Part shown: positions 7,924-17,202 of the stretch, in pieces | Position numbering within the stretch: the first letter of the stretch is position 1 | Layout: every line of letters begins with the position of its first letter | Assembly (NCBI GenBank): GCA_900318375.1 | Contig: ONKG01000002.1 | Coordinates: forward strand, 62,001 to 126,000 | Length of the DNA: 64,000 bases | Reading direction: 5' to 3' | DNA from: an uncultured Lachnospiraceae bacterium | GTDB taxonomy: Bacteria; Bacillota; Clostridia; Lachnospirales; Lachnospiraceae | The notes under the pieces: generated by a model | Databases searched by the model: none | Told to the model about the DNA's origin: nothing | Seen by the model: the letters and a program-made list of their open reading frames with translations, nothing else | Made by a program: the position numbers and the translations under genes

Positions 7924-8011
7924 AGGTATAAAGCCTAATTAAGTATTAATGCTTTAAGCTGTAATGCTGCGATGCCGTATTCCGGCATTCTGCTCTTTAC
8001 TTTTAGGTGAT

Positions 8012-9598
8012 TTACTGTACATCCATGCGGCGGCGGGTTACAAGAACAACACCTGCGCCGATGACGAGAATCGCACCAACAACGTAGAAGATAGTTGTGC
8101 CGATGCCGCCGGTGGAAGGAAGCTCAGTGCCACTGTTATTGCCAATTTCGCTGGTAACTGTCAGAGTACTTACATCTTCGGGATCACCGGCAATTACAAC
8201 TTCTACAGGGTCTGTCAGCAGGTTATATCCATCCGGTGCAACAATTTCAATAAGCTCATATGTGCCATCTTCAAGGCCGTCAAAGCTTGCTTCACCATTA
8301 TCATTTGTAGTGACAACAGTAATTTTATCTGCCTCTCCGGCAGCAATCAGATCTGTGACTGCATCAGGATCAACTTCAATCCACTCTGTCTTGGCTTTCG
8401 TCTCTCCTTCTGCAGCGGTAAACTTGTAGTAGTTGCCGGCTACAGCAGTTGCATTATCAGTTGTATTGGGAGTCTTGCAACGAAGGACAAACTGTGCTCC
8501 TGCAAGTTTTGTGTCCTTATTTTTGTTATCAACCTTCAGAATCTGAATCTTTGCAGAATAGGTCTCGACTTCTACAGGGGGAGTTGTTCCTGTGGATTCC
8601 TCATCCTTAGGATTGTTATTATATGTCAGGGTTGCAGTGTTATTGTCAATCTTAGTAACCGCATCGCTATTTACAGTTGCAGTATAGGTGATTGTAATAG
8701 CATCGCCGTATGTATACTTAGCGACTTTCTTTTCACCTTCTGTCTTCAGCATATCAATGGTGAGCTCGAAGTCAGGATTTGTTGTAGAAACGGTATAATC
8801 TGCTGCACCCAAAGTTGTTTCGCCAATCTTGACAGTAATACTGTTAGTTCCATCAAAGGTCAGACCAGTACTTGTTGTATCAGCAAACATCATCTCATAT
8901 TTGGTGTAGCCAGTGGTGTCCGGAACAGAACTTGTCAGTGTATAAGTAACTGTCTGTCCAACTTCTACAGAAATATCATCTGCTTCCTTATCAAGTGTAG
9001 GGTACTTGGCTTTCTGAGCGATTTCTGCATCAGGATTGGTGCTTGTGATAGAGACAATGCTTGTATAATCATCAATGTTAATGCTTGCACCTACAGGGTA
9101 TACCATGTAGTAACCGAGATCGAGATCACTGAAAGTCACCTCCTCAGTTCCTTTCGCTACTTCCTGAGAAGCTGTTGCATCAACGGGAGTAGTCATTGCA
9201 TACTCATAAGCCGCCTTTGCAAATGCTGCAACATTCGTCTCCGTAATGTTGATATACTTTGTTGTGCCATCAACAGCAATCTGATTAAGATCACCAGGAT
9301 TTTCATCAACAATATATTCTGCTCCAGGGCCGCCTGCCGCAAAGAAGCCAGTCCAGTCAGCATTAATTGTGTATGCAACAGCGGTATATTTCCCGTCATC
9401 ATCTTTGTTGCCATCGGTGGTCATATCAAAGATTCTGTAAGCTTCATAGGTAGTCGTATCTGCCTGAGGGTCTGTTTTTGCACCTGTCACTTTGATGCTT
9501 CCTTTAGGAGCCTCATCCGCAGCAAAGGCGCTGATACTCATGCTCATAACCATTGCCACAGCAATAAGCAGAGCGAAGATTTTTTTCATTCTCTTCAT
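8012..9598 (-). CDS. LPxTG-anchored isopeptide-forming pilin (major subunit type)
   Basis: 528 residues. A Sec signal (MKRMKKIFALLIAVAMVMS...SAFA, residues 1-26) is followed by pilin Ig-like domains. A region around YPTLDKEADD resembles the lysine-bearing pilin motif of Gram-positive shaft pilins. A SpaA-type domain near the C-terminus has the E-box YELIEIVAPDGYN. The protein ends with LPSTGG, a transmembrane segment and RRR. It should be polymerised by a class C sortase and attached to peptidoglycan. The ATG at 9598 follows GGAAG by 7 nt. It is the last gene of a two-gene pilus operon behind the large adhesin; no sortase lies in this window. Confidence 0.9.
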   Translation of the reverse strand: MKRMKKIFALLIAVAMVMSMSISAFAADEAPKGSIKVTGAKTDPQADTTTYEAYRIFDMTTDGNKDDDGKYTAVAYTINADWTGFFAAGGPGAEYIVDENPGDLNQIAVDGTTKYINITETNVAAFAKAAYEYAMTTPVDATASQEVAKGTEEVTFSDLDLGYYMVYPVGASINIDDYTSIVSITSTNPDAEIAQKAKYPTLDKEADDISVEVGQTVTYTLTSSVPDTTGYTKYEMMFADTTSTGLTFDGTNSITVKIGETTLGAADYTVSTTNPDFELTIDMLKTEGEKKVAKYTYGDAITITYTATVNSDAVTKIDNNTATLTYNNNPKDEESTGTTPPVEVETYSAKIQILKVDNKNKDTKLAGAQFVLRCKTPNTTDNATAVAGNYYKFTAAEGETKAKTEWIEVDPDAVTDLIAAGEADKITVVTTNDNGEASFDGLEDGTYELIEIVAPDGYNLLTDPVEVVIAGDPEDVSTLTVTSEIGNNSGTELPSTGGIGTTIFYVVGAILVIGAGVVLVTRRRMDVQ

Positions 9599-9689
9599 GA
9601 TTTTCTTCCTTTCATGTAAATCCGTCCTTACAGGAACCAGAGAACAAATCAGGCACCTGAAGGGTATTCTGTCATACTGTTCAAATCAA

Positions 9690-9767
9690 CAGCCGGTTCC
9701 ATTTTTACCTGTTGGATCAGGTCCCGGCTGCCTTCCGGCCATCTCGACCGACTACCGTCAGGCAGCC
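9690..9767 (-). promoter_or_regulatory. Mutually exclusive RNA hairpins between adhesin and pilin genes
   Basis: Stem A pairs 9726-9733 with 9760-9767 (8 perfect bp, GGCTGCCT/AGGCAGCC). Stem B pairs 9690-9696 with 9724-9730 (CAGCCGG/CCGGCTG) around an inner ACCTG/CAGGT helix. The stems share 9726-9730, so both cannot form at once. No T-run follows, so this is more likely an RNA-processing or stability element than a terminator. Confidence 0.5.
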
Positions 9768-9834
9768 ATTTATGCGATTTGTCTATTTCGGTTTCAGTCT
9801 TCGGCGTCAGTTTTTTCGTCGAGATCAGAGGCTG

Positions 9835-12800
9835 TTAGTTTAACCTCCTTTCTCTACGCCTCATCCTGAAGCCGTACATTAAAGCGGATACCATGATCAG
9901 GGCTATGCCGCCTAATGTATAAAGGAATGTTCCGGGTCCGCCCGTGTGGGGAAGTTCATAGCCGGTACTGTTTCTGACCCATACAACGTAATTGCCATTT
10001 GCATCTTTTTGTGCAGTCTGCGGAGCTCCGCCGTCGTATTCAGCCTGTATATACGTCACGCCTCTTGAAGAAACAGTTACTTTGACAGCACTTGTCAATT
10101 GATTATATCCATCAGGAGGTGCTGTCTCGGTAAGGTCGTATGCTGTATCGCTAACAGGCAGTTCGATCACTTGCGTGTAGCCATCCTCGCCTGATGTCAG
10201 TGTTTCATTATTAATTGTAAATACTGCATCTGACAACGGTTTTGGCGTACTCTCAGAGTCTGTCTTATAGACAATTACTTTTCGATTAATGATCTTATTA
10301 GTTACACGAATATTGTTTTCTGCATTGCCAATAACTATTTTTTCATCTGATTGAGCATTGTCGTGCCAGAACTCGTAACTGGGCTGCATACCAAGCGTTC
10401 CCGTTTCTGTCAAATCATAGGTAGTTCCCGCAGCCATATTTGTGAAACGCAGTGTATACTGTGATGTAATTTTGACAGTTCCGGTTACAGTACCTGTCGT
10501 ATCATCAAAGTCAAGATAGAACCAACCGCCTCCATCGTAGTTTTCACCCTGACCGATTCTGCCATACTCTGAAGTCTCGCCAGAATCCTCAAGAATACCT
10601 GCATCGATCAGAGCATCATCATAGATTACGTTGTTCTCTTCATCGTAGTATCGGTACCAGGCTACGCTCGGTATAAGTACCGTTTCCTCATCGTCATCGT
10701 AATAGTTTTCTACATGCGAGAAATCAGGCACTCCGTCCTTCATCGGGACTGTCAATGTAACTTCTGCATCAAATACATCGGTGTTGTCTTCCACTTCGAT
10801 GTCATCTTCGTCGACGACTTTTTTATAAATATTGATACCGCCTCGAAGGGTATTCTCGCCCTCAAATGTAACCAGTGGAACATTGCCGACAACAGAAGCT
10901 GTACTGCCGCTCACGATCTTTCCATCATCATCAACCTGGAATGATACATTCTTTAAAACACCATTCACTAATGCAGGGTGATACGTGATTGTGTTGAACT
11001 CAAAGTGTGAATCCGTTTTGGTTTCTTCTAAAACATACTCATGTCCATCGTTCAGAACATAATATTGAACTCCATCAATAGTAACCGTTCTATAGGAACC
11101 GCCACCCGGATAGTTAGATGTCAGCAGTGCCGGCGCTATATTAATTGTTTTTGCCGGCCATTCGTATTCACCTGTTGATTCATTCAATACCGGTGTGAAG
11201 GTATATGCTTTATAGAACTCTCCGTCTTCAAGAAGATTCAGCGTTACACCATATATTTCTCCTTGCGCTGCTGCATCCTCGATTAGTTTTTTCAGCTGTG
11301 AAGGATCAAGACTATCGGACCACGACTTTCGCACCTGGAAATTGGAGCCGGTAAGCACCATGGGATCCGGAATATCCAGTGCAATCGGTACACCTTTTTC
11401 ATAAGTTGTGGTAGTTGTACCGCCGCTCTCCTCTGTGCTGGCAACGTAATAATCCGCCGTCTGATACGTATTAGACATTGCTGCAAAGGTACCGTTCGGA
11501 TATTTCACAATATTCGGATACTGAGATACACCATTACGGTAATACGCCACCGTTGTACCGTCCGGCATATAAACAGGATCCTGTGAGCCTTCATCCCAAG
11601 TAACGCCATCAATGCCATTGTTCAGATTAGTTACATAATCATAGGCATCCTGATCAGGCCAAACCTCAAAACTGACAGTATAAGTGGCATTATTTTCCAG
11701 TGTTCCCAACGGTCCGAGATCCCATTCGAAATCGCCGTCATTTGAGAGTGTTGCAATCGGCATGTAATAGGTAATGCCGTTATAAGCAGCAGCATACACT
11801 TCTGCACTTGCATCTTGTTCTGTAGGCGGATTCCCATCTACAACTTTTTTGTAATTGATTGTAGTTATACTTCCTGGAACAGTATCCGAGCCAAACTTAA
11901 ACGTTGCAGCTCCACTGCTATCCACCGTAACCGTATAACCGCTCGAAGTACCCCCGGATTTCTTATAAGTAAGGCCGCCAAGCTTTCCAGCTCCGATATT
12001 AGCAGTTAAAGCCGTGTGTGTTACATCCTGAGCAATACCATCCTGGATATCAACCCCTGCAAGGGCAAGGCTGTTTGAAATAACATCAGCAATGTCGTTA
12101 AGTGCCTGAATCAATGCACTTGTTTCTGCCGCAGGATAATAATATGTTCCTTTAGTATCTTTGTTTTCCGTTTGATTAACACTGCGTCCGTAGTATGCAA
12201 AGTTTGTCAGATAATTCAGAACATCTACGTTACCGTACATACCGATAGAATAGAAATTCCATCCATTTTGAACAATCTGGCGTGCTTCATCAGTTGCGGA
12301 CATATAGTTGTCGGAAATCCGGTAATAGTATGGACTGGTTGTAGTTGCGTTTGCTTCGTTATCATAGCGAGAAGTCTTTGTAGCATTTGTACTCGGATTA
12401 CCATCTGTCAGGAAGATAATGTATGTAGCATCGCCGTCCTGATGCCCATTAGCTGCAGTAATTGCAGTCTGAAGTGCACCCTCCCAGTTTGTACCGCTAT
12501 TACGTGCCGCATCTGCAATTAATCTGTTAAAAGATCCTTCCGGATAAATTCCCTGTGCGTCTGCCGTGCCGGCCGATGAATACCACGAACTTGTAGTTAA
12601 GTCTTTATTAAATGTCACAAGACACATTTCAACAAGATCAGGGTTATCTTCGGTATTCAATCTCATCAGGTTGTTAGAAACATTCTGAGCCGCACTCACA
12701 GCATTTGAAAAACGTGTTCCTCCTCCAGTAACACTAGTATTCATACTGTTGGATGTATCTAATATCAGAACAATGTTTGCACCGTGAGACTCGGTCCCTG

Positions 12801-15800
12801 TATCTGCCTCGCCAGTAATAGAAAGGTTCAGTGTAAATGTACCATCTGTATTAGGCGTAACTGATTTTCCTGCAGATGGAACACCTATACTAGGCTCATC
12901 TCCACCTCCGCCTCCGCCGGAACCGCCTCCGCTGCTGCCATAGGCATCACCATATACAACATAAATATCCGTATCACTGGTGAATTGCGTGTATTCATGT
13001 TGTCCATATACCTGATACTCCCAGGAACCGCCGCCTGCTCCGCGCAGCTCCGGAACGATCTGCGTTCCGGAAGTGCTGTTAAGATAGGTATTGTGATAGG
13101 TATATCCCGCCAAAGGCTGAACAATATCAGTGATAGCAGTCACACCGCTTGAAGTACTGTCCGCCAGAGTTGTGCTCGGGATAATATCTTCGCCCGACTC
13201 TTTCACATAGTGAATAGTGATGGTTGCAGGTTCCGCTATTTTTGCAAGATAGATTGTGGCGTTATTTGTCTGGTTGCTCAGTGAAAAATTGTTATTATTG
13301 TACTGCAGATACCTTGTCCCGGTTCCCGTGCCAGTACTTAATCTATTATTACTATATGACCAGGTAGACGCCTCATTAACGCTTGTTGTAGTAGCAAGTG
13401 ATCCATTGTTGTTTCGAAGATAATATGTCGTGTTACCAACCGCATAACTAAGTCGATATCCACCTGTAACAGCAGTAAATGTCCAAACAACATTGTCATT
13501 TTCTGAAGTCACATTATCGTTAGCTATTGAAACACTCTGCCTCCCCAAAGTACCATTATTATAATTAAGAGCGTAGTCACTATACCCATCTCTGTAGATG
13601 ATATAATCACCTTCACCCACAGCACTCCTTGCTGTGCCATAAACGGAAAAACTCTCAGCCTCGTATACAATCTCTGTCCCGGCATCGTTGACAGCTACAT
13701 TTTCAACAATTTCCGTTCCTTCATCTGAAAAATGAATGACATCCAGAACGCTTCCGTCATCAGTATTCATCGGCTCCATATAAGTAATAACAACTTCTAC
13801 CGGAGCCTTCGGCTCGATCTCTTCCTCACCATGCATGATACTGATGTCAAAAAAGCGGATAAAGGTAAGTCCCGATTGAGCATTTCCCGCCACTTGATAT
13901 GTGACAGTATTGGATGCTCCATCACCTTCATCTGTCCTTTCAGAATCCACTTCTTCCGCAGCTGCATCAGCCTCTTCAGAATCCGCTTCTTCCGCAGACG
14001 CATCTTTGTCGCTTTCAATTTCTGCTATCGGAACATCACTTGTCCCTAACGCTTCCTGCGTCTTGGCTCTGTAATCATCATATTCAGATGTACCGCGCAG
14101 AATCTCTCGCACCACCAGTTCGGATCCATTCGGAATGTCTGCCTCTTTCGTATAATTGACAGAAATCCTGTATGATTCTCCATCAGAGGTAGTTAATGTG
14201 GTTTCAAGTGTCTCCACTCCGACAATGCCGTATACAGAGAATCCGTCCGCTTCAAACTGGACGGTATCGACTGCTTTCGCCTCGTCCTGAGATTCCTCAG
14301 ACTTGCTGAACTCAGCCTTGTCCATAATTTCGACTTCTTTATCGTCTTTATAATGGAGAAGCTGGGTGTCATCTGTATTGGTCTGCTCAATACCTGTAAA
14401 GGTAATCTGTACGTTCACCGGAGCCTGGGGCTCAACCTTCTCGCCATCAACAAGGATGGTGATGTCAAAGAATCTTGCCTCGTTGACAGATTTATGCTCG
14501 TCAACAGCACCCTTTGCCTGCTCGAGATAAGATGCGTATTCCTCGGTACCTTTTTCAATCTCACGGACTGCAAGTTCTGCGTTATCCGGGATCTGCGCAG
14601 CCTCTGTATAGGATACAGTGACGGTGTAGTCAGAGCCCTCACTTGTAAGGGCCTTCGGCTCCTCTTTCTCGACAGGCGCAGCCAATGTAAGTGTGCGGCT
14701 GATCTCGTCGATATTCCTGTCGTTGTTCTCTTTTACGAAAACAACTTCCGCTTTGCTGTATTGGATCTCTTCTGCTGTGCCGTCTTCCTTTTCAACTGTC
14801 TCTTTTTCGGTCTTCTCAAAATCAATCTGTGCTGTTGTCAGGTCAAAGGTGAAGAAGCCTTTGACATTCCTTCCTTCCGAGGCAAGTTTGCCCGCCTCGT
14901 CATAGGAGATCTGGTTCTTCTCGACGGTATAAGGAATGAAGGTGAAGATCAGGTCCTGCCCTCCATCGTTGGTCTTCTCCACCTTGACAGTCGCGGAGAT
15001 ATATTCGTCACCCGCCTTCTCGTCGGGGGTGCGGCCGCCTTCAATGGCTTCCGCGCCGAGATATTTGTCGTGCTCGCTGCCGTACTTGGAGGCTGCGATG
15101 CCGTTCTCATATTTATTGATATCCTTGATCTGCTTGTCACTCAGTTCCAGGCCTGCAGGCAGCCTGTAGCGTGCTTCCGCATTGGTCTCGTTGAGAGAGC
15201 CTGCAGGGATCTCATAGGAAAGATAGACGCGAACGAAATCTTCCGGAGCAAGGACAGTATCAGAACTAACCTTCTTCCAGTCATCAACTGAATCGGAAGT
15301 GATGTTCTCATCCTCTTCTGTTTTTTCTACATGGTAAAAATAGAAGTCTGTCTTGCCTGTGAGGATCTCATCGAAGTCAATGGGATCAAGTGTGGGAATC
15401 TGGAACTCCGCAGCTGTTTCTTCTGTTGAGGCAGCTGCAGCTGCCTCTGTCGCCTGGGTGCCGGATTTACCGGACTGGTCAACAGCAGCCTGGTCTGCAG
15501 ACTTCTGTGTCTCGGCAGTCTGAGCTTCCTCCTGGGCAGGCTCAGACGAAGGCTCTGCATCAGCCTTTCCTTCTGCGCTCTTATCTTCCTCTTCCTGAAC
15601 CTCTTCAGCCTCTGCGGCGGGAGCTTCTTCCCGTGCAGACTCGGCCGGAGCTTCTTCTACAACCTGCTCCGCTTCTTCTTTCTCATTCTCATCAGAAACA
15701 GACGAGCTCTCCTCTTCGGGGATCTCAGCAGCTTCTTCCTTTATAGTCTCTTCCTCTGCAGCTTCTTCGGCGGCAGGTTCCTCCACCTGAGCCTCTTCCA

Positions 15801-16026
15801 CAGTGCTGTCCGCCGCGGTCACAGAGGCGGCAGAAGCAGTCGCCTTGAACTGCATCTGCTCATATGCGATGCCCGGCTCCCGGCTGGCTCTGGAAACATC
15901 CAGTGTGATTGCAGGAAGCACCAGGGCATAAGTCGTGATGAACACGACTATTGCCGAAATCACGGAAATAATCTTCTTTCTGGTCTCTCTGGTTTTTTTC
16001 TTTTTGAGATAATCTGAATGTTTCAA
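9835..16026 (-). CDS. Giant von Willebrand-A, LPxTG-anchored pilus tip adhesin
   Basis: About 2063 residues. After a short cytoplasmic Lys-rich start comes one membrane segment (IISVISAIVVFITTYALVLPAITLD), then a Glu/Ala-rich low-complexity region (about residues 45-210). Several repeated domains follow (three share FSVYGI/FSVYGT and FDISI blocks), then a Gly-rich linker near residue 1035. The VWA domain at about 1085-1300 has an intact MIDAS (DTSNS). SpaA-like domains carry E-boxes YDLTETGTLG and YDLTETAPPDGYN, and the tail is LPHTGG-transmembrane-RRRERR. It should sit at the pilus tip and bind host or bacterial ligands. I chose the TTG at 16026 because GAGGAAG lies 9-10 nt upstream; a TTG at 16074 is the alternative. 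Upstream lies a probable invertible region. Confidence 0.88.
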   Translation of the reverse strand: MKHSDYLKKKKTRETRKKIISVISAIVVFITTYALVLPAITLDVSRASREPGIAYEQMQFKATASAASVTAADSTVEEAQVEEPAAEEAAEEETIKEEAAEIPEEESSSVSDENEKEEAEQVVEEAPAESAREEAPAAEAEEVQEEEDKSAEGKADAEPSSEPAQEEAQTAETQKSADQAAVDQSGKSGTQATEAAAAASTEETAAEFQIPTLDPIDFDEILTGKTDFYFYHVEKTEEDENITSDSVDDWKKVSSDTVLAPEDFVRVYLSYEIPAGSLNETNAEARYRLPAGLELSDKQIKDINKYENGIAASKYGSEHDKYLGAEAIEGGRTPDEKAGDEYISATVKVEKTNDGGQDLIFTFIPYTVEKNQISYDEAGKLASEGRNVKGFFTFDLTTAQIDFEKTEKETVEKEDGTAEEIQYSKAEVVFVKENNDRNIDEISRTLTLAAPVEKEEPKALTSEGSDYTVTVSYTEAAQIPDNAELAVREIEKGTEEYASYLEQAKGAVDEHKSVNEARFFDITILVDGEKVEPQAPVNVQITFTGIEQTNTDDTQLLHYKDDKEVEIMDKAEFSKSEESQDEAKAVDTVQFEADGFSVYGIVGVETLETTLTTSDGESYRISVNYTKEADIPNGSELVVREILRGTSEYDDYRAKTQEALGTSDVPIAEIESDKDASAEEADSEEADAAAEEVDSERTDEGDGASNTVTYQVAGNAQSGLTFIRFFDISIMHGEEEIEPKAPVEVVITYMEPMNTDDGSVLDVIHFSDEGTEIVENVAVNDAGTEIVYEAESFSVYGTARSAVGEGDYIIYRDGYSDYALNYNNGTLGRQSVSIANDNVTSENDNVVWTFTAVTGGYRLSYAVGNTTYYLRNNNGSLATTTSVNEASTWSYSNNRLSTGTGTGTRYLQYNNNNFSLSNQTNNATIYLAKIAEPATITIHYVKESGEDIIPSTTLADSTSSGVTAITDIVQPLAGYTYHNTYLNSTSGTQIVPELRGAGGGSWEYQVYGQHEYTQFTSDTDIYVVYGDAYGSSGGGSGGGGGGDEPSIGVPSAGKSVTPNTDGTFTLNLSITGEADTGTESHGANIVLILDTSNSMNTSVTGGGTRFSNAVSAAQNVSNNLMRLNTEDNPDLVEMCLVTFNKDLTTSSWYSSAGTADAQGIYPEGSFNRLIADAARNSGTNWEGALQTAITAANGHQDGDATYIIFLTDGNPSTNATKTSRYDNEANATTTSPYYYRISDNYMSATDEARQIVQNGWNFYSIGMYGNVDVLNYLTNFAYYGRSVNQTENKDTKGTYYYPAAETSALIQALNDIADVISNSLALAGVDIQDGIAQDVTHTALTANIGAGKLGGLTYKKSGGTSSGYTVTVDSSGAATFKFGSDTVPGSITTINYKKVVDGNPPTEQDASAEVYAAAYNGITYYMPIATLSNDGDFEWDLGPLGTLENNATYTVSFEVWPDQDAYDYVTNLNNGIDGVTWDEGSQDPVYMPDGTTVAYYRNGVSQYPNIVKYPNGTFAAMSNTYQTADYYVASTEESGGTTTTTYEKGVPIALDIPDPMVLTGSNFQVRKSWSDSLDPSQLKKLIEDAAAQGEIYGVTLNLLEDGEFYKAYTFTPVLNESTGEYEWPAKTINIAPALLTSNYPGGGSYRTVTIDGVQYYVLNDGHEYVLEETKTDSHFEFNTITYHPALVNGVLKNVSFQVDDDGKIVSGSTASVVGNVPLVTFEGENTLRGGINIYKKVVDEDDIEVEDNTDVFDAEVTLTVPMKDGVPDFSHVENYYDDDEETVLIPSVAWYRYYDEENNVIYDDALIDAGILEDSGETSEYGRIGQGENYDGGGWFYLDFDDTTGTVTGTVKITSQYTLRFTNMAAGTTYDLTETGTLGMQPSYEFWHDNAQSDEKIVIGNAENNIRVTNKIINRKVIVYKTDSESTPKPLSDAVFTINNETLTSGEDGYTQVIELPVSDTAYDLTETAPPDGYNQLTSAVKVTVSSRGVTYIQAEYDGGAPQTAQKDANGNYVVWVRNSTGYELPHTGGPGTFLYTLGGIALIMVSALMYGFRMRRRERRLN

Positions 16027-16153
16027 TTTAGCCACTTCCTCTTTTCTCACACTTGTGGTCAATTCCGTAGTCAAACAGAATACTCACATGGACAGTTCTA
16101 TAGCTCACCAGGCAGTCCGAAAATCCTGAAGGGTTTTCTGCCGCTCTGCTGTT

Positions 16154-16179
16154 TACCGCAAAATTACTATTATGCAGTA
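16154..16179 (+). other. Left recombinase-type site (inverted repeat of a putative invertible segment)
   Basis: Two 11-bp arms, TACCGCAAAAT and ATTATGCAGTA, flank a TACT core. Reading the opposite strand at 17157-17132 gives TACCCCATAAT, TACT, ATTATGCGGTA: 23 of 26 positions identical and extending by GA at the right. Arm length and short core are those of tyrosine recombinase core sites. It lies about 130 bp before the adhesin start codon. Confidence 0.75.
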
Positions 16180-16431
16180 GAACGGGCTGTCCCTTTGATG
16201 CAGCAACTGTTATGACAGCAAATCGTTCACAGACAGTATTCATTCGCAAAGGTGAGCTTTATATATAAGGAAGAAATGCTTCACTGATCGTGTTCATTAG
16301 AATCAAATACAGTCCCGGCAGCCGACAGTACTTTTTGAAAGGATATGGCGGCGGGGACTATTTGTTGTATACAAAAATATTTAAGAAATGGGTATTTTAT
16401 AAATAGATCGGAACAAAACCCGGCGGGAGAT

Positions 16432-16697
16432 AATTATGCGGTAATCCTTTTCTCCGCAATGATTCGAAGGGACAAGGCCGGCATATTATGAGGTTTTGTG
16501 AGTTGGGACAAGACTGCCGGTCGGTGAATTATGAGGTATTTAGAGAGGAGAAACGTTGAGGGGAGGGTCGGGAGAAAATGATTATGCGGTAAAAAGATCA
16601 AAGATGAGGCCGGGCTCAATCCCGGGCAAATAATTATGCGGTAATCAAGAGATGTGAAAGATCCCGGCAGAGTTCCGGGGCAAGGATTATGCGGTAA
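16432..16697 (+). repeat. Array of six short ATTATGCGGTA motifs
   Basis: Motif copies begin at about 16432, 16484, 16527, 16581, 16632 and 16686 (spacings 52, 43, 54, 51, 54). Cores are ATTATGCGGTA or ATTATGAGGT, usually preceded by a CCGGG-rich block (for example CCCGGGCAAATA). The core equals one arm of the recombinase-type sites. All copies point the same way. Intervening DNA is unique, partly hairpin-forming and non-coding. Confidence 0.7.
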
Positions 16698-16736
16698 AGC
16701 TTGTGCGAACAGAAACGAGATAATGGTTTCGGGCAT

Positions 16737-16757
16737 AAAAAAAGCCCTTTCGGGCAG
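16737..16757 (-). terminator. Intrinsic terminator inside the invertible segment
   Basis: On the minus strand GCCC-GAAA-GGGC is followed by seven T. In the present orientation it would stop transcription coming from the recombinase gene before it reaches the adhesin gene. Confidence 0.7.
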
Positions 16758-17131
16758 ACGTTTCTTCTATAATTTAGTAATCGATTTAGTGATCACAAGA
16801 CCTGAGCTCCGGCCAGGCCGGATGTCTGGCTGCCGGAACAGGCACACAAAGAGCGGCAGTCCTGTCCGAACTGCAAAAAAGTCAGAGTTTTACTGTTATA
16901 GATTTGCCTTTTGACGGTTATTGTGACACAAAGGGCTTTATAATTGGCTCATGATACGAAAATTGGATTTAGATTGCGCTTTTGTGCATTTTTTGATATC
17001 CTTGTGTCTATATCTCTATTCCAATTTCTATATCTATTTTAAATTTCAATAATCTTGAGCTGTAAAATGTTCCGAAGAAGCGGATCTGCCGGAGACGGCA
17101 GAAGAGGGCATGCACTGCAAGAGTTTTCATC

Positions 17132-17157
17132 TACCGCATAATAGTAATTATGGGGTA
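17132..17157 (-). other. Right recombinase-type site (inverted repeat)
   Basis: TACCGCATAAT (17132-17142), AGTA, ATTATGGGGTA (17147-17157): two 11-bp arms with one mismatch around a 4-bp core. It is in opposite orientation to the site at 16154 and 46 bp behind the recombinase stop codon. Confidence 0.75.
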
Positions 17158-17202
17158 TTTTTTATTGTTCAAAATCCGGCCGTGTATGTAATTAACGGTC
17201 AG

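Larger units (their letters stand above)
16165..17146. mobile_element. Putative invertible DNA segment upstream of the pilus operon
   Basis: About 980 bp without a credible gene, bounded by the two inverted sites and followed directly by a tyrosine recombinase gene. It holds six copies of ATTATG(C/A)GG(T) at about 50-bp spacing and an intrinsic terminator that reads on the minus strand (GCCC-GAAA-GGGC then TTTTTTT, about 16740-16757). I found no convincing promoter between the left site and the adhesin, which fits a promoter carried inside the segment, but I could not identify that promoter either. Inference: an on/off switch for the adhesin and pilin. Confidence 0.6.

Noticed and set aside
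9599-9834. Cyclic-di-GMP riboswitch before the pilin
   Set aside because: The order and sequences of the conserved GEMM elements are absent; only generic hairpins are present.
16432-16697. Possible CRISPR array
   Set aside because: The conserved core is only about 11-14 bp, the spacing varies from 43 to 54 bp, copies are imperfect, and no cas genes are near.
16434-16736. Minus-strand open frame of 100 codons in the switch region
   Set aside because: No ribosome binding site, repetitive content (repeated YRIII/PHN from the motif array), no family; it is a by-product of the array.
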